Shown piece by piece: positions 23,513 to 31,528 of a DNA stretch of 64,000 nucleotides (position 1 is the first letter of the stretch; every line of letters starts with the position of its first letter). Source of the stretch: a bacterium UBP2_UBA5202 (GTDB lineage: Bacteria; Edwardsbacteria; AC1; EtOH8); NCBI GenBank assembly GCA_002412795.1, contig DHVS01000032.1:68374-132373 (forward strand), in the 5' to 3' direction. The notes below the pieces were generated by a model, which was not told the DNA's origin, searched no databases, and saw only the letters and a program-made list of their open reading frames with translations. The position numbers and the translations under genes were made by a program.

Positions 23513-25270
23513 TCACTCTATGAAGCCCAGGCGTTTGGCCTTCTGGACATCCTGCTCGGCCCGGCTGCGGTCGCCCGTCATATAATATGTATAGCCCCGG
23601 TAATAATAAGCCTGTCCGTAATCGGGGTCAAGTTCTATCGCCCGGCTGAAATCGGCAATGGCTAAAAGATAATTATTCATTTGCCCGTGAGTAGTGGCCC
23701 GGTTATAGTAGAACAATGGGTCTTTCGGGGAAAGGGTTATGGCCCGGGACAGATCGGACAGGGATGAATCATATTGTCTCTTCATTCCGTAGGCCAGGCC
23801 CCTGCCACTGTAAGCCTTGGCATATGCCGGATCAAGAACGATGGCCCGGGAACAATCTTCTATGGCCTCATCGGGCCGGTTTAATTTGAGATATGTGCAG
23901 CTTCTGTTGTACCAGGCAGCAATATTGGCCGGATCTATGGCCACCGCACTGGAAAAATCATCCTCCGCTTCCTGATTCCGGCCCATTATGTCAAAAGCGT
24001 TGCCCCGGTGGTTATGCGCAAAGGGATTGGCTCCGGGATATTTATTTATAGCATTGCTCCACAATGTCAGACTGTCCCGCCAGACAAAACAACGCTTGTA
24101 CGCGGAAATGCTTTCTGCCGCAGTAATCAGGACCAGGAGGACCGCGGCAGCGGCCATGACCTGCCGGGATCCGCCCCGGAACATCTTATACAGATACGAC
24201 CCGGCGAGAAAGAACAGGCCCAGCGAGGCAAAATACGAATAGCGTTCGGCCGCGGCAAAACCGCCCACCGGAACGATCTGCAGCACCGGCAATATTGTGA
24301 CAAGATAAAACATCCCCCCGAAGAAGACCGTCTTGTTCCTGCGCCCCCATTTTAAAAGTGCAGCAATCATTAGAACACTGGCGATCGAAGCCAGGTAAAA
24401 GGTCCATGGCAGGGGCGTTCCGGGGTAGGGATGAAAGGCCGAAAGCCGGAAAGGAGCAGCCAATTTTATTATATAGAAAACGAAACCGTAACCGGCCGTC
24501 AGTAAATTGTCGGCCAAAGGCCGGCTGGTCTGGATGTACTGGCTTTGTCCCTGGGCGTAATATGAGATCACTCCGAATGCTATTGCCAGGGCCGCATACG
24601 GGGCTTTCTCCAGCCATGACCGCCGGTTGAACTGTTTGCCGAGAAAGTGGTCCGCCAGAAACAGAACCGGGACCAGGGCCACCGCCATGCCCTTGGAGAA
24701 ACAAGCCAGCAGGAACAAGAACAGCGAAGCGGCATAATCTGCGGTCTTTTCCCGGAGCTTGTAACGGAGGTATGTTATCAGGGAAAGCAGGGCAAAGAAG
24801 GCGTAGATCAGGTCTTTCTGGGAGGCGGCCCAGGCCACTGGCTCCACTCTCAAGGGGTGCACTGCCCAGAGGGCTGCGATGATCCAGGCTGTCCAGCCGT
24901 TATTCAGCAGAGAGAAGAAAAGCCAAAAGACCAGGAAGGCATTCAATAAGTGCAGGAGAACACTCGTTATATGGTAGACCCGGGGGTCGGGGCCATTGAT
25001 CTTATATTCCAGAGCGTAAGTTAAAAGGACCAGCGGATAATAATTGCCGTCATATCCAGAGCTGAACCAGCTTTTTATATTGGCCGGTGAAATCTTCCGG
25101 ATCAGGCTGTTTTCAACAATGTAGCTGTTGTCGTCGAGATTTATGAACCCGTTGTTGCGGCAGGGCGAGAACACCGCCAGCACCAGCATGGTCAGCGCCG
25201 CCAGGACGAGGACAAAATGGCTTTTCTTGAAGACCGGGATCGATGAGGTTATTTGCTTGTCATCATTCAT
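23513..25270 (-). CDS. Membrane protein with TPR repeats (TMTC-like)
   Basis: The 585-residue protein has about eleven membrane segments in residues 20-400, with a lumen-facing loop FINLDDNSYIVENSLIRK near residue 42 and LHLLNAFLVFWLFF and WAVHPLRVEPVAWAASQKD near 140. This is the GT-C/TMTC-like pattern with acidic DD in the first loop, known from O-mannosyl transferases. The C-terminal 170 residues are five TPRs (FDIMGRNQEAEDDFSSAVAI, AYSGRGLAYGMKRQYDSSL). A lipid-linked sugar transferase role is plausible but unproven. It lies between folD and xseA on the same strand. Confidence 0.75.
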   Translation of the reverse strand: MNDDKQITSSIPVFKKSHFVLVLAALTMLVLAVFSPCRNNGFINLDDNSYIVENSLIRKISPANIKSWFSSGYDGNYYPLVLLTYALEYKINGPDPRVYHITSVLLHLLNAFLVFWLFFSLLNNGWTAWIIAALWAVHPLRVEPVAWAASQKDLIYAFFALLSLITYLRYKLREKTADYAASLFLFLLACFSKGMAVALVPVLFLADHFLGKQFNRRSWLEKAPYAALAIAFGVISYYAQGQSQYIQTSRPLADNLLTAGYGFVFYIIKLAAPFRLSAFHPYPGTPLPWTFYLASIASVLMIAALLKWGRRNKTVFFGGMFYLVTILPVLQIVPVGGFAAAERYSYFASLGLFFLAGSYLYKMFRGGSRQVMAAAAVLLVLITAAESISAYKRCFVWRDSLTLWSNAINKYPGANPFAHNHRGNAFDIMGRNQEAEDDFSSAVAIDPANIAAWYNRSCTYLKLNRPDEAIEDCSRAIVLDPAYAKAYSGRGLAYGMKRQYDSSLSDLSRAITLSPKDPLFYYNRATTHGQMNNYLLAIADFSRAIELDPDYGQAYYYRGYTYYMTGDRSRAEQDVQKAKRLGFIE

Positions 25271-25373
25271 ATTTTAGCCACAGATCGATGCACCGAGTTG
25301 CCAAACTGATCTTGTCGAAGTTTTATCGAAATGACGCAGAGGTACGGAGAATTTCTTTAAACACTCCCTCCCC

Positions 25374-25424
25374 GCATCGGGGAGTGCGTTATTGCCCCTT
25401 CCCATGCGGGGAAGGGGTGGGGGT
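25374..25424 (-). repeat. GC-rich hairpin repeat at the folD 3' end
   Basis: Two hairpins follow each other (CACTCCC...GGGAGTG and CCCCTTCCC-ATGC-GGGGAAGGGG). The arm GACCTAACCCC supplies the folD stop codon. Related copies lie at 41788-41830 and 52503-52550. It may also work as a folD terminator. Confidence 0.6.
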
Positions 25425-26290
25425 TAGGTCGCCGCCTTCACCGTGTTCTTCAGCAGCATGGCCCGTGTCATCGGGCCCACCCCGCCCGGCACCGGCGTGA
25501 TGTGCGAGGCGACCTTGGAGGCCGACTCGAAGTCCACGTCGCCCACCAGCCGCACCCCGCTCTTCTTGGTGAGGTCGGTGACCTGGTTGACCCCCACGTC
25601 TATCACCACGCAGTTGTTGTTGAGCATGCTGCCGGTGATCATCCCCGGGCTGCCGGCCGCCGCGATCACGATGTCGGCCTGCTTGGTGTAGTAGGGCAGC
25701 CCCTTGGTGCCGGTGTGGCAGACGGTGACGGTGGCGTTGCCGTTCTTGGCCTTCTGCAGCAGCATGTTGGCCAGCGGCTTACCCACTATGTTGGAACGGC
25801 CCACTATCACGATGTACTTGCCGGAGATCTCGATCCCGGTGCGGACCAGCAGTTCTACCACCCCGGCCGGGGTGCAGGGCAGAAAGCGCGGCCGCCCCAG
25901 GGTCATCAGACCCACGTTCTCGGGGTGAAAACAGTCCACATCCTTTAACGGGGAAATGGACTGGAAGGCCTGCTCTTCGGACAAGCCCTTGGGCAACGGC
26001 GACTGCACCAGGATGCCGTGGACGGTCTGATCCTGGTTGAGTTCTTTGATCTTGTCCAGTAATTGAGTCTGCGTAGTGTCCGCCGGAAGTTCGATGACCG
26101 AGGAACGAATACCGACCTCTTCGCAGTCCTGGTGCTTGTTGCGGACATAGACCTGGGAGGCGGGGTCGCTGCCCACGATGATCACGGCCAAATGCGGCTC
26201 AGTCCTGTTGGTCTTGAGCTCGGAGACCTCGGCTTTGACTTCCTGGCGGATGTCCGCCGCTATTTTTTTTCCGTCGATGATTTGAGCCAT
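25424..26290 (-). CDS. folD: Methylenetetrahydrofolate dehydrogenase / cyclohydrolase
   Basis: The 288-residue enzyme interconverts methylene-, methenyl- and formyl-tetrahydrofolate. Motifs: IIVGSDPASQVYVRNKHQDC near residue 36 (Tyr and Lys of the active site), VHGILVQSPLPKGLSEEQAF near 90, DCFHPENVGLMTLGRPRFLP then CTPAGVVELL, VIVGRSNIVGKPLANMLLQK (NADP site) near 157 and HITPVPGGVGPMTRAMLLKN near 265. Length is normal. The stop codon is provided by a GC-rich repeat. Two short copies of its 5' end lie upstream (26845-26880 and 27102-27167). Confidence 0.96.
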   Translation of the reverse strand: MAQIIDGKKIAADIRQEVKAEVSELKTNRTEPHLAVIIVGSDPASQVYVRNKHQDCEEVGIRSSVIELPADTTQTQLLDKIKELNQDQTVHGILVQSPLPKGLSEEQAFQSISPLKDVDCFHPENVGLMTLGRPRFLPCTPAGVVELLVRTGIEISGKYIVIVGRSNIVGKPLANMLLQKAKNGNATVTVCHTGTKGLPYYTKQADIVIAAAGSPGMITGSMLNNNCVVIDVGVNQVTDLTKKSGVRLVGDVDFESASKVASHITPVPGGVGPMTRAMLLKNTVKAAT

Positions 26291-26313
26291 TTATATGCCC
26301 TAAAATATATGCT

Positions 26314-26832
26314 TTAAGAATTGAATAGTCTGTAATAGTGCTTGTCCCTGATTTGGATGCCATAGATTGCCTGCTTGGTGGCCTCCTTCAGGGGAAGGCT
26401 TTCCACGGCTTTTTTCAGCAAATTGATATGGAACTTGGTATTTATGCCGGCGGATCCTGACAGCTTGGTCCCTATTATATCCGATTGACAGATGCTTTCG
26501 AATATCAGGTTCACTTCCTGCGATTCCATGTCGGCTATCCGCAGAAGTAGTTCGTCAAGCTCTGGTTTCAGCTTCACGAACTGGATCATCTTGTTTAGCA
26601 GATCCTCTTCCCTGGCGATCACATCTGTTGTCAGTTCTATCTTTATCTCCGATCCTTTGTGCGCCCTGGCTATCTCGTCCAGCATCCTGGCGTGGGCCTG
26701 TTCCTGGTTGGACATCTCAAAGAATAACTGGCGGAGTTCGATCCCTTCATAATGGCTGGAGCACCACAGGTAGACCTCGGACATCTTAAGCTCCAGATCT
26801 TTGCACTTGTCCAATGCTTCATTCAGTTTCAT
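26314..26832 (-). CDS. Rubrerythrin/ferritin-like helical protein
   Basis: The 172-residue protein looks like a four-helix bundle: LELKMSEVYLWCSSHYEG, FFEMSNQEQAHARMLDEIA (EQAH would be an ExxH iron ligand pair), then DLLNKMIQFVKLKPELDELL and RIADMESQEVNLIFESI. The first two helices match the rubrerythrin half-site, with Glu in SEVY. The second half has Glu residues but no clear ExxH, so a full di-iron site is uncertain. No rubredoxin domain is present. It sits between folD and a region with folD fragments; its ATG has no obvious ribosome site beyond CAGGAGTGGGGT. Confidence 0.6.
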   Translation of the reverse strand: MKLNEALDKCKDLELKMSEVYLWCSSHYEGIELRQLFFEMSNQEQAHARMLDEIARAHKGSEIKIELTTDVIAREEDLLNKMIQFVKLKPELDELLLRIADMESQEVNLIFESICQSDIIGTKLSGSAGINTKFHINLLKKAVESLPLKEATKQAIYGIQIRDKHYYRLFNS

Positions 26833-26844
26833 ACCCCACTCCTG

Positions 26845-26880
26845 TTACCTGTTATATTCCCCGTCGATGATGGTGGCCAT
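26845..26880 (-). pseudogene. Fragment A of a folD 5' end
   Basis: Twelve codons read MATIIDGEYNR and stop. The first seven resemble the FolD N-terminus (MAQIIDG). The fragment lies directly upstream of the rubrerythrin-like gene, and its tail CAGGTAACAGGAG supplies that gene's ribosome-site region. Fragment B is at 27102-27167. Confidence 0.55.
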
Positions 26881-27101
26881 GGTATATTGCTTCTGATTGC
26901 TTTTCACCTTCGTTTTAGGCCGCACCAGCGGTCTTGATGATTAATAGCGATAGTCTTCTTTATCCGCCGAAGCCTTGGCGAAGGAGTAAGGCTATCGCAA
27001 ACAAAACGGCATTACAAAAATATATTTCCCTCGGTTTTAGCGATACCGTGAACGATATCGCTAGTTTCCATCAAGGCTTGCTGAAGCAAGCCTGCCATTG
27101 G
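26881..27101. other. Spacer with short palindromes between two folD fragments
   Basis: No gene is seen. The spacer contains GCGAT/ATCGC repeats (AGCGATAGTC, GGCTATCGC, GATATCGC) and a perfect hairpin AGGCTTGCT-G-AAGCAAGCCT near 27074-27094, plus GCCTTGGCGAAGGAG, similar to the truB palindrome ends. Confidence 0.5.
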
Positions 27102-27167
27102 TTACCTGTGGTTATGTTCCTGGCAGATATCCGCCGCTATCTTTTTACCGTCGATGATGGTGGCCAT
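27102..27167 (-). pseudogene. Fragment B of a folD 5' end
   Basis: Twenty-two codons read MATIIDGKKIAADICQEHNH, then R and stop. Fourteen of the first sixteen residues match the FolD N-terminus at 26290 (MAQIIDGKKIAADIRQ). After Gln-Glu the similarity ends. It is a partial duplication of the folD start, nested with fragment A. Confidence 0.7.
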
Positions 27168-27171
27168 ATAT

Positions 27172-27384
27172 TTACTTGCTCTTTTTTTGTGCTAAGTAAA
27201 ATGGGAAAACTAAGAGTACAATTATTAATATGAATGCAAAAATAAGTGTCACCCATATTGGTAAGTAGTTGTCAAAAAATATCCCTTTAATAATAAGAAT
27301 TAGAACTACGGCAAGAGCGGCTACAAAAATAGGTGCTAAGTGCCAACATATACGCCAGAGTATTCCTTCTTGTTTTACAGGCAT
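27172..27384 (-). CDS. Small membrane protein with two transmembrane segments
   Basis: This 70-residue protein has a short N-terminus (MPVKQEGILWRICWHL), two hydrophobic helices (APIFVAALAVVLILIIKGIF and LPIWVTLIFAFILIIVLLVF) and a basic end (AQKKSK), so both ends should lie in the cytoplasm. I do not recognise a family. It overlaps the ymdB stop by ten bases, which suggests co-translation. It is more AT-rich than its neighbours. Confidence 0.55.
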   Translation of the reverse strand: MPVKQEGILWRICWHLAPIFVAALAVVLILIIKGIFFDNYLPIWVTLIFAFILIIVLLVFPFYLAQKKSK

Positions 27385-28154
27385 TCTTTTATAACATTTA
27401 TTGTTTTTGCCTTCCCGTTCTTCTCCTCCACTTCCACCACCACCCCGTTGAACCTCACGTCCCCCTCGGCCGGCTTAAACTTGGCCGGCATCTGATCCAA
27501 AAAGCGCTTGATGATCCCTTCCTTATCCATTCCGATCACGCTGTCAAAGCCCCCGCACATCCCGGCGTCGGTGATGTAGGCCGTGCCCAGCGGCAGCACC
27601 CTTTCGTCGGCGGTCATCACGTGGGTGTGGGTGCCGATCACCGCGGACACCCGGCCGTCCAGATACCAGCCCATGGCGATCTTCTCGGAGGTGGCCTCGG
27701 CGTGGATGTCAACGATTACGATGTCCGTTTCTTTCTTGATCTCCATCAGCGCCTTGTCGGCCGCCTTGAACGGACAGTCGGTGGTGGAGCAAAACACCCG
27801 GCCCAGGAGGTTCAGCACGCCTACTTTTGCGCCGTTCCCCGCCTTGTAAACTCCGTAGGGGAAACCCACCGCCTGGTCGGAATAATTGGCCGGCCGCAGG
27901 ATCCGCTTCTCACTGGACAAGAAAGGAATGATCTCCTTCTTGTCCCATAGGTGGTTGCCGGTGGTCAGCACGTCTATCCCCAGGGCAAAAAGCTCCTTGG
28001 CCACGGTCACGGTCAGACCGAAGCCGGCCGCCGCGTTCTCGCCGTTGGCGATCACGAAGTGCACCCCGTGCTCCCTGGCGATCTCCGGCATGATGTGCCT
28101 GACCGCGCTCCGCCCCGGGCTCCCGATGATGTCGCCGATGAACAGAATCTTCAT
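27375..28154 (-). CDS. ymdB: YmdB-family metallophosphoesterase (cNMP phosphodiesterase)
   Basis: The 259-residue protein matches the TIGR00282/YmdB family: MKILFIGDIIGSPGR (first Asp ligand) at the start, VIANGENAAAGFGLT near residue 35, VLTTGNHLWDKKEI (GNH motif) near 62, DIHAEATSEKIAMGWYLDG near 150 and VIGTHTHVMTADERVLP (GTHTHV) near 175. In Bacillus, YmdB hydrolyses cyclic nucleotides and is encoded with RNase Y, as here. Start 28154 matches the family; the frame is open six codons further. The ribosome site GGGAAG just before ATG belongs to an intergenic repeat arm. Confidence 0.92.
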   Translation of the reverse strand: MKILFIGDIIGSPGRSAVRHIMPEIAREHGVHFVIANGENAAAGFGLTVTVAKELFALGIDVLTTGNHLWDKKEIIPFLSSEKRILRPANYSDQAVGFPYGVYKAGNGAKVGVLNLLGRVFCSTTDCPFKAADKALMEIKKETDIVIVDIHAEATSEKIAMGWYLDGRVSAVIGTHTHVMTADERVLPLGTAYITDAGMCGGFDSVIGMDKEGIIKRFLDQMPAKFKPAEGDVRFNGVVVEVEEKNGKAKTINVIKECL

Positions 28155-28425
28155 TCTTCCCACTAAATACACGAAAGAACACTAAAATTAACTTTAACTT
28201 CGCTTAAAGGAACAAGAAATCTGTTAATCCTTTTCGCGGGTTTTAGTGCGTTTCGTGGGCATGTTAAACAGTATTTTCATTCTTCCCACTAAATACACGA
28301 AAGAACCCTAAAAACATTTTAATTATTTAATCTACTCGGGAACCTTTTTGAAACTTGGTATTCCCTGAAGTAATTGAATAATACGTCATCCCTTTTCGCG
28401 GGTTTTAGTGTGTTTCGTGGGCAAG
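28155..28425. repeat. Two successive copies of a long intergenic inverted repeat
   Basis: Each copy has a left arm like CCCACTAAATACACGAAAG (near 28158 and 28284) and a right arm like TTTTAGTGNGTTTCGTGGGC (near 28243 and 28403). Each can fold into a long imperfect hairpin with a 50-90 base AT-rich loop. The arms are the same in both copies, so the unit was duplicated. No gene is seen. Confidence 0.75.
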
Positions 28426-29988
28426 TTATTTTGCGTAACCAACTCCGCGGGTCTCGCGGATGACGGTGACCTTGATCTGCCCCGGGTACTGCAGCGACTG
28501 CTCTATCTTATGGGCGATCTCCCCGGCCATTTCGGTGACCCGGTTGTCGTTGACGTCCTCGGGGATCACCATGATCCGCACCTCGCGGCCGGCCTGGATG
28601 GCGTAGGCCTTGCTGATGCCCTTGAAAGAATAGGCCACCTCCTCCAGCTTCTCCAGCCGCTTGACATAGGCCTCCAGCGATTCCCTTCTGGCCCCGGGCC
28701 GGGCTCCGGAGATGGCGTCGGCGGCCGCGATCAGCACCGAGTACAGCGAGGTGGCCTCGATGTCCTCGTGGTGGGCCCCGATGGAATTGATGACCAGGGC
28801 CGATTCTCCGTAGCGCTTGGCCAGGTCCATCCCGATCTGGGTGTGGGTGCCCTCTATGTTGTGGTCCACGGATTTTCCGATGTCATGCAGCAGCCCGCAG
28901 CGCTTGGCTATGGACTGGTCCAGTTCCAGCTCCCCGGCCATCACGCTGGCCAAAAAAGCCACTTCCTTGGAATGCTGCAATACGTTCTGTCCGTAGCTGG
29001 TGCGGTATTTCAGCCGTCCCAGGAGGACCAGCAATTCGGGGTGCAGGCCGGCCACTCCGACCTCCAGGGCCAGGCCCTCGCCGGCCTCCCGGATGCTGCG
29101 GTCCACTTCCTGCTTGGCCTTCTCGATCACTTCCTCGATCCGGGCCGGCTGGATCCGGCCGTCGGAGATCAGTTTCTCCATTCCGATCCGGGCTATCTCC
29201 CGGCGCACCGGGTCAAAGCCCGAGATTACGATGGCCTCCGGCGTGTCGTCTATCAGCACCTCCACCCCGGTGGCGGCCTCAAAGGCCCTGATGTTGCGGC
29301 CTTCCCGGCCGATGATCCGGCCCTTCATCTCGTCCGAGGCCAGGGGCACCACGGACACCGTGGTCTCGGCCGTGTGCTCGCCGGCATAGCGCTGGATGGC
29401 CAGCCCGATGATCTGCTTGGCCTCCTTCTCGGCGTTGTCCCGGGCCTCGTCCCGGATGGTCTTGATCAGCTGGGCAGCCTCGTGCCGGGCCTGGGTCTCC
29501 AGGTTCTGCATCAGCTGTTTCTTGGCCTCCTCCTGGGTCAGGGCGGCTATCTGCTCCAGCTTGGCGTTCTGCTCGTCGATCATGATGGTCAGCCGCTCGT
29601 CCTTGGCCCGTATCACCCGCTCCTTGGCCACCAGGTCCCGCTCCCGGATCTCCACTTCCTTTTCCTTGCGGTTGATGATGTCCACCTTGCGGTCGTTCTG
29701 CTTTTCCTTTTCCAGTATCCGGTTCTCGGTATCCTTCAGTTCGTTCCGCTTGCCCTGGGTCTCTTTTTCAAAATTGTTCTTGAGCTTGTACCATTCTTCC
29801 TTGGCCTGAACCTGGGCCTCCTTCTTGTAGGTGGCCGCCTCGCGCTGGGCCTCGTTGATCATCTTCTCGGCCAGCTTCTGGGCGTCGCCGATCCTGGCCT
29901 CGCCCATTTTCTTGTGCAGCAGGTACCCAAAGAAGAAGCCCAGCCCCAGGCATACCAGAGATATCGTTATCCACAGCACTATCTGCAT
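28426..29988 (-). CDS. rny: Ribonuclease Y
   Basis: The 520-residue endoribonuclease initiates mRNA decay. It has an N-terminal membrane anchor (IVLWITISLVCLGLGFFFGY), a long coiled coil (residues 35-200), a KH domain with GRIIGREGRNIRAFEAATGV near 220, and an HD domain with GLLHDIGKSVDHNIEGTH near 365 holding the metal-binding His-Asp pair. The final GVGYAK is typical. Length matches the family. rny followed by ymdB is a conserved order. The ATG is preceded by GGAAAAA. Confidence 0.97.
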   Translation of the reverse strand: MQIVLWITISLVCLGLGFFFGYLLHKKMGEARIGDAQKLAEKMINEAQREAATYKKEAQVQAKEEWYKLKNNFEKETQGKRNELKDTENRILEKEKQNDRKVDIINRKEKEVEIRERDLVAKERVIRAKDERLTIMIDEQNAKLEQIAALTQEEAKKQLMQNLETQARHEAAQLIKTIRDEARDNAEKEAKQIIGLAIQRYAGEHTAETTVSVVPLASDEMKGRIIGREGRNIRAFEAATGVEVLIDDTPEAIVISGFDPVRREIARIGMEKLISDGRIQPARIEEVIEKAKQEVDRSIREAGEGLALEVGVAGLHPELLVLLGRLKYRTSYGQNVLQHSKEVAFLASVMAGELELDQSIAKRCGLLHDIGKSVDHNIEGTHTQIGMDLAKRYGESALVINSIGAHHEDIEATSLYSVLIAAADAISGARPGARRESLEAYVKRLEKLEEVAYSFKGISKAYAIQAGREVRIMVIPEDVNDNRVTEMAGEIAHKIEQSLQYPGQIKVTVIRETRGVGYAK

Positions 29989-30088
29989 TTTTTCCTTTCC
30001 TTTTCATGTTGCCCGGACTTTTCGTTCCGGGTCGGTCAATAACTTGGTAATGATTTTTGTTATGGTTTGAGAGTTGTGCGAAAATCCT

Positions 30089-30166
30089 TACCACTGAAAC
30101 ACGGAATGTCGGAATCTTTGAGATAATTCAATTCCGTGTTTTCCATGATTTCGGTGTTTCCGTGGT
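30089..30166. repeat. Intergenic inverted repeat upstream of rny
   Basis: The left arm TACCACTGAAACACGGAAT and the right arms ATTCCGTGTTTTCC and CGGTGTTTCCGTGGTA can pair. It belongs to the same CCACT-x-ACAC family as other gaps in this window and lies between 6S RNA and rny. Confidence 0.65.
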
Positions 30167-30194
30167 AGAGTCGCGCTTTTTGGTGCCCGGAAAT

Positions 30195-30385
30195 AAAAAT
30201 TCCCCGCCTGTGCCGGTCGAAAGGACATTTTGAACCTATTCAAAAAATGGTGCCGCCTCAGACGGTTAAGGCTTCCCCCCAGTTAAGGGAGGCATGCACA
30301 CCGCGCCCGAAGGTTTAGGCCCTAAATGAACAGGTGTTGGCTCAAAAATAATCCGATCGATACGGACACCGCAGGGAAATAAAGA
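30195..30385 (-). ncRNA. ssrS: 6S RNA
   Basis: The minus strand from about 30385 has the 6S RNA layout. The 5' strand ATTTCCCTGCGGTGTCC pairs with the 3' strand GGCACAGGCGGGGAA to close a long rod. The central bubble region is followed by GAGCC, and the conserved apical block GCATGCCTCCC-TTAACT-GGGGGGAAGCCTTAA corresponds to the E. coli GAGCATGCTCGG...AAGCCTTAA. TATATT (30392-30397) is a fitting -10 box. It lies directly after zapA, the place ssrS occupies in many bacteria. It mimics an open promoter and sequesters sigma-70 RNA polymerase. Exact ends are estimates (about 190 nt). Confidence 0.85.
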
Positions 30386-30478
30386 ACTAATAATATACCA
30401 AAAACCGGGAGGCGTTTCATCCTCCGCTTCGGCTAATATAACACCCCAAAGCTAAAAATGCAAGAGGAAAGTGAAAAA

Positions 30479-30760
30479 TTATTCCTGTCCGTTTTCCTCT
30501 GCCTGCTTCAGGCGTTCCGACAGCTTGTCCATGGCTGATTCCCGGGCCAGGCGCTCCTTTAAAAGCTCGTCGGCTATGTTGACTGCCGCCAAAATGGCGA
30601 TCTTGGCCACTGATCCGGTCACCGAGGCATCGGCTATCTGGCGCATCCGCTCGTCCACCAGCCCGGCCACCTGCTTGATGTAATCGGCATTGGCGTCGCC
30701 CTTGATGCGGTATTCGGTGCCAAAGATCTCCACTTTGATCCCGTTTTTGGATACGGTCAT
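30479..30760 (-). CDS. zapA: Cell division protein ZapA
   Basis: The 93-residue protein has the ZapA N-terminal fold VEIFGTEYRIKGDANADYIK, then VAGLVDERMRQIADAS and ILAAVNIADELLKER before a C-terminal coiled coil. ZapA promotes FtsZ filament bundling at the division site. It is followed by 6S RNA and preceded by a coiled-coil ZapB-like gene 58 bases upstream, the pheT-zapB-zapA-ssrS order known in other phyla. Length is normal. Confidence 0.92.
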   Translation of the reverse strand: MTVSKNGIKVEIFGTEYRIKGDANADYIKQVAGLVDERMRQIADASVTGSVAKIAILAAVNIADELLKERLARESAMDKLSERLKQAEENGQE

Positions 30761-30818
30761 GTTACCCTATATTTTGGTTTTTCTTTTTTGGTCCCTGCGG
30801 TCTCTAATGCCCTGAAAA

Positions 30819-31094
30819 CTAGTCCTTAAGTTTTTCCAGTTTGCCTATGATCTCCGTCAGGCGCTTCTTGGCCTCCTCCTGGGACTGCTGCAGTTTCTGG
30901 TTCTCGTCCTCCAGATTGTTCTGCTGTTTTTTCTCGTCCTCGATGGTCTTCAGCCTCTTGGTCAGGTGGTCTATCTTGTCCTTTAGGTCCTGGTTGTCCT
31001 TTTCCAGTTTTTCCTTCTGGTTCTTCAATTCGGTGATCTTGTCAACCGCCCGGTTGATCCGTTCCTCCAATATCGCCAGGGGATCTCCGCTCAT
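30819..31094 (-). CDS. Coiled-coil protein, ZapB-like
   Basis: The 91-residue protein is almost entirely coiled coil (ILEERINRAVDKITELKNQK, then heptads to the end) with no other domain. Size, composition and place directly before zapA fit ZapB, which links the Z-ring to the chromosome terminus. ZapB sequences diverge strongly, so the call rests on architecture and synteny. It lies after pheT with one AT-rich gene between. Confidence 0.7.
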   Translation of the reverse strand: MSGDPLAILEERINRAVDKITELKNQKEKLEKDNQDLKDKIDHLTKRLKTIEDEKKQQNNLEDENQKLQQSQEEAKKRLTEIIGKLEKLKD

Positions 31095-31226
31095 ATTGAT
31101 GTCCTCGCTTTTGAATTATATATTAAAAACCTGTTGGGGTATTTCGGTATAACTATGCAACAACTTTACCGCCGAGTCACGAAAAGATAAACCTATTAAC
31201 CTTAAAATTCAATTTAAATGTAAAAT

Positions 31227-31466
31227 CTATTTTTGTTTAAAGACCCGTGTTTTTTTATTTGGAGAATATTTTTCATCATAATTACCAAATCCATACCCTT
31301 TTATGAAGGCTCCGCAGAAGGGACAATAGTATAAATGTCCTATGCCGTCAATATACCACTCGGTTTCATCAATAGCTTGATTCCCTTCGTATGCATAACA
31401 AATCTCACCGGATTGATACCACTCGTTAAATCTCTCGCAACAGACTTTCTTTATTTTCTTTTTCAT
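31227..31466 (-). CDS. Small zinc-finger-like protein of unknown function
   Basis: This 79-residue protein begins MKKKIKKVCCERFNEWYQSG and has LYYCPFCGAFIKGYGFG in the middle. CC near residue 9 and CPFC near residue 48 could bind one zinc ion. The IDGIGHLYYCPFCG pattern resembles small phage- or element-borne proteins, but no family is assigned. It is AT-rich and sits between pheT and the zapB-like gene, so it is probably a late insertion in a core operon. Confidence 0.6.
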   Translation of the reverse strand: MKKKIKKVCCERFNEWYQSGEICYAYEGNQAIDETEWYIDGIGHLYYCPFCGAFIKGYGFGNYDEKYSPNKKTRVFKQK

Positions 31467-31528
31467 TATTAATTAACCTGAAGAGAGTGGCAGATAAATT
31501 TAATTTGGTACTGAGGTAATAAAATAGG

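Noticed and set aside
28408..30042. Plus-strand open frame of 544 codons opposite rny
   Set aside because: It lies wholly antisense to RNase Y, is rich in Gly, Leu, Pro and His as expected for a GC-rich shadow frame, and has no recognisable domain.
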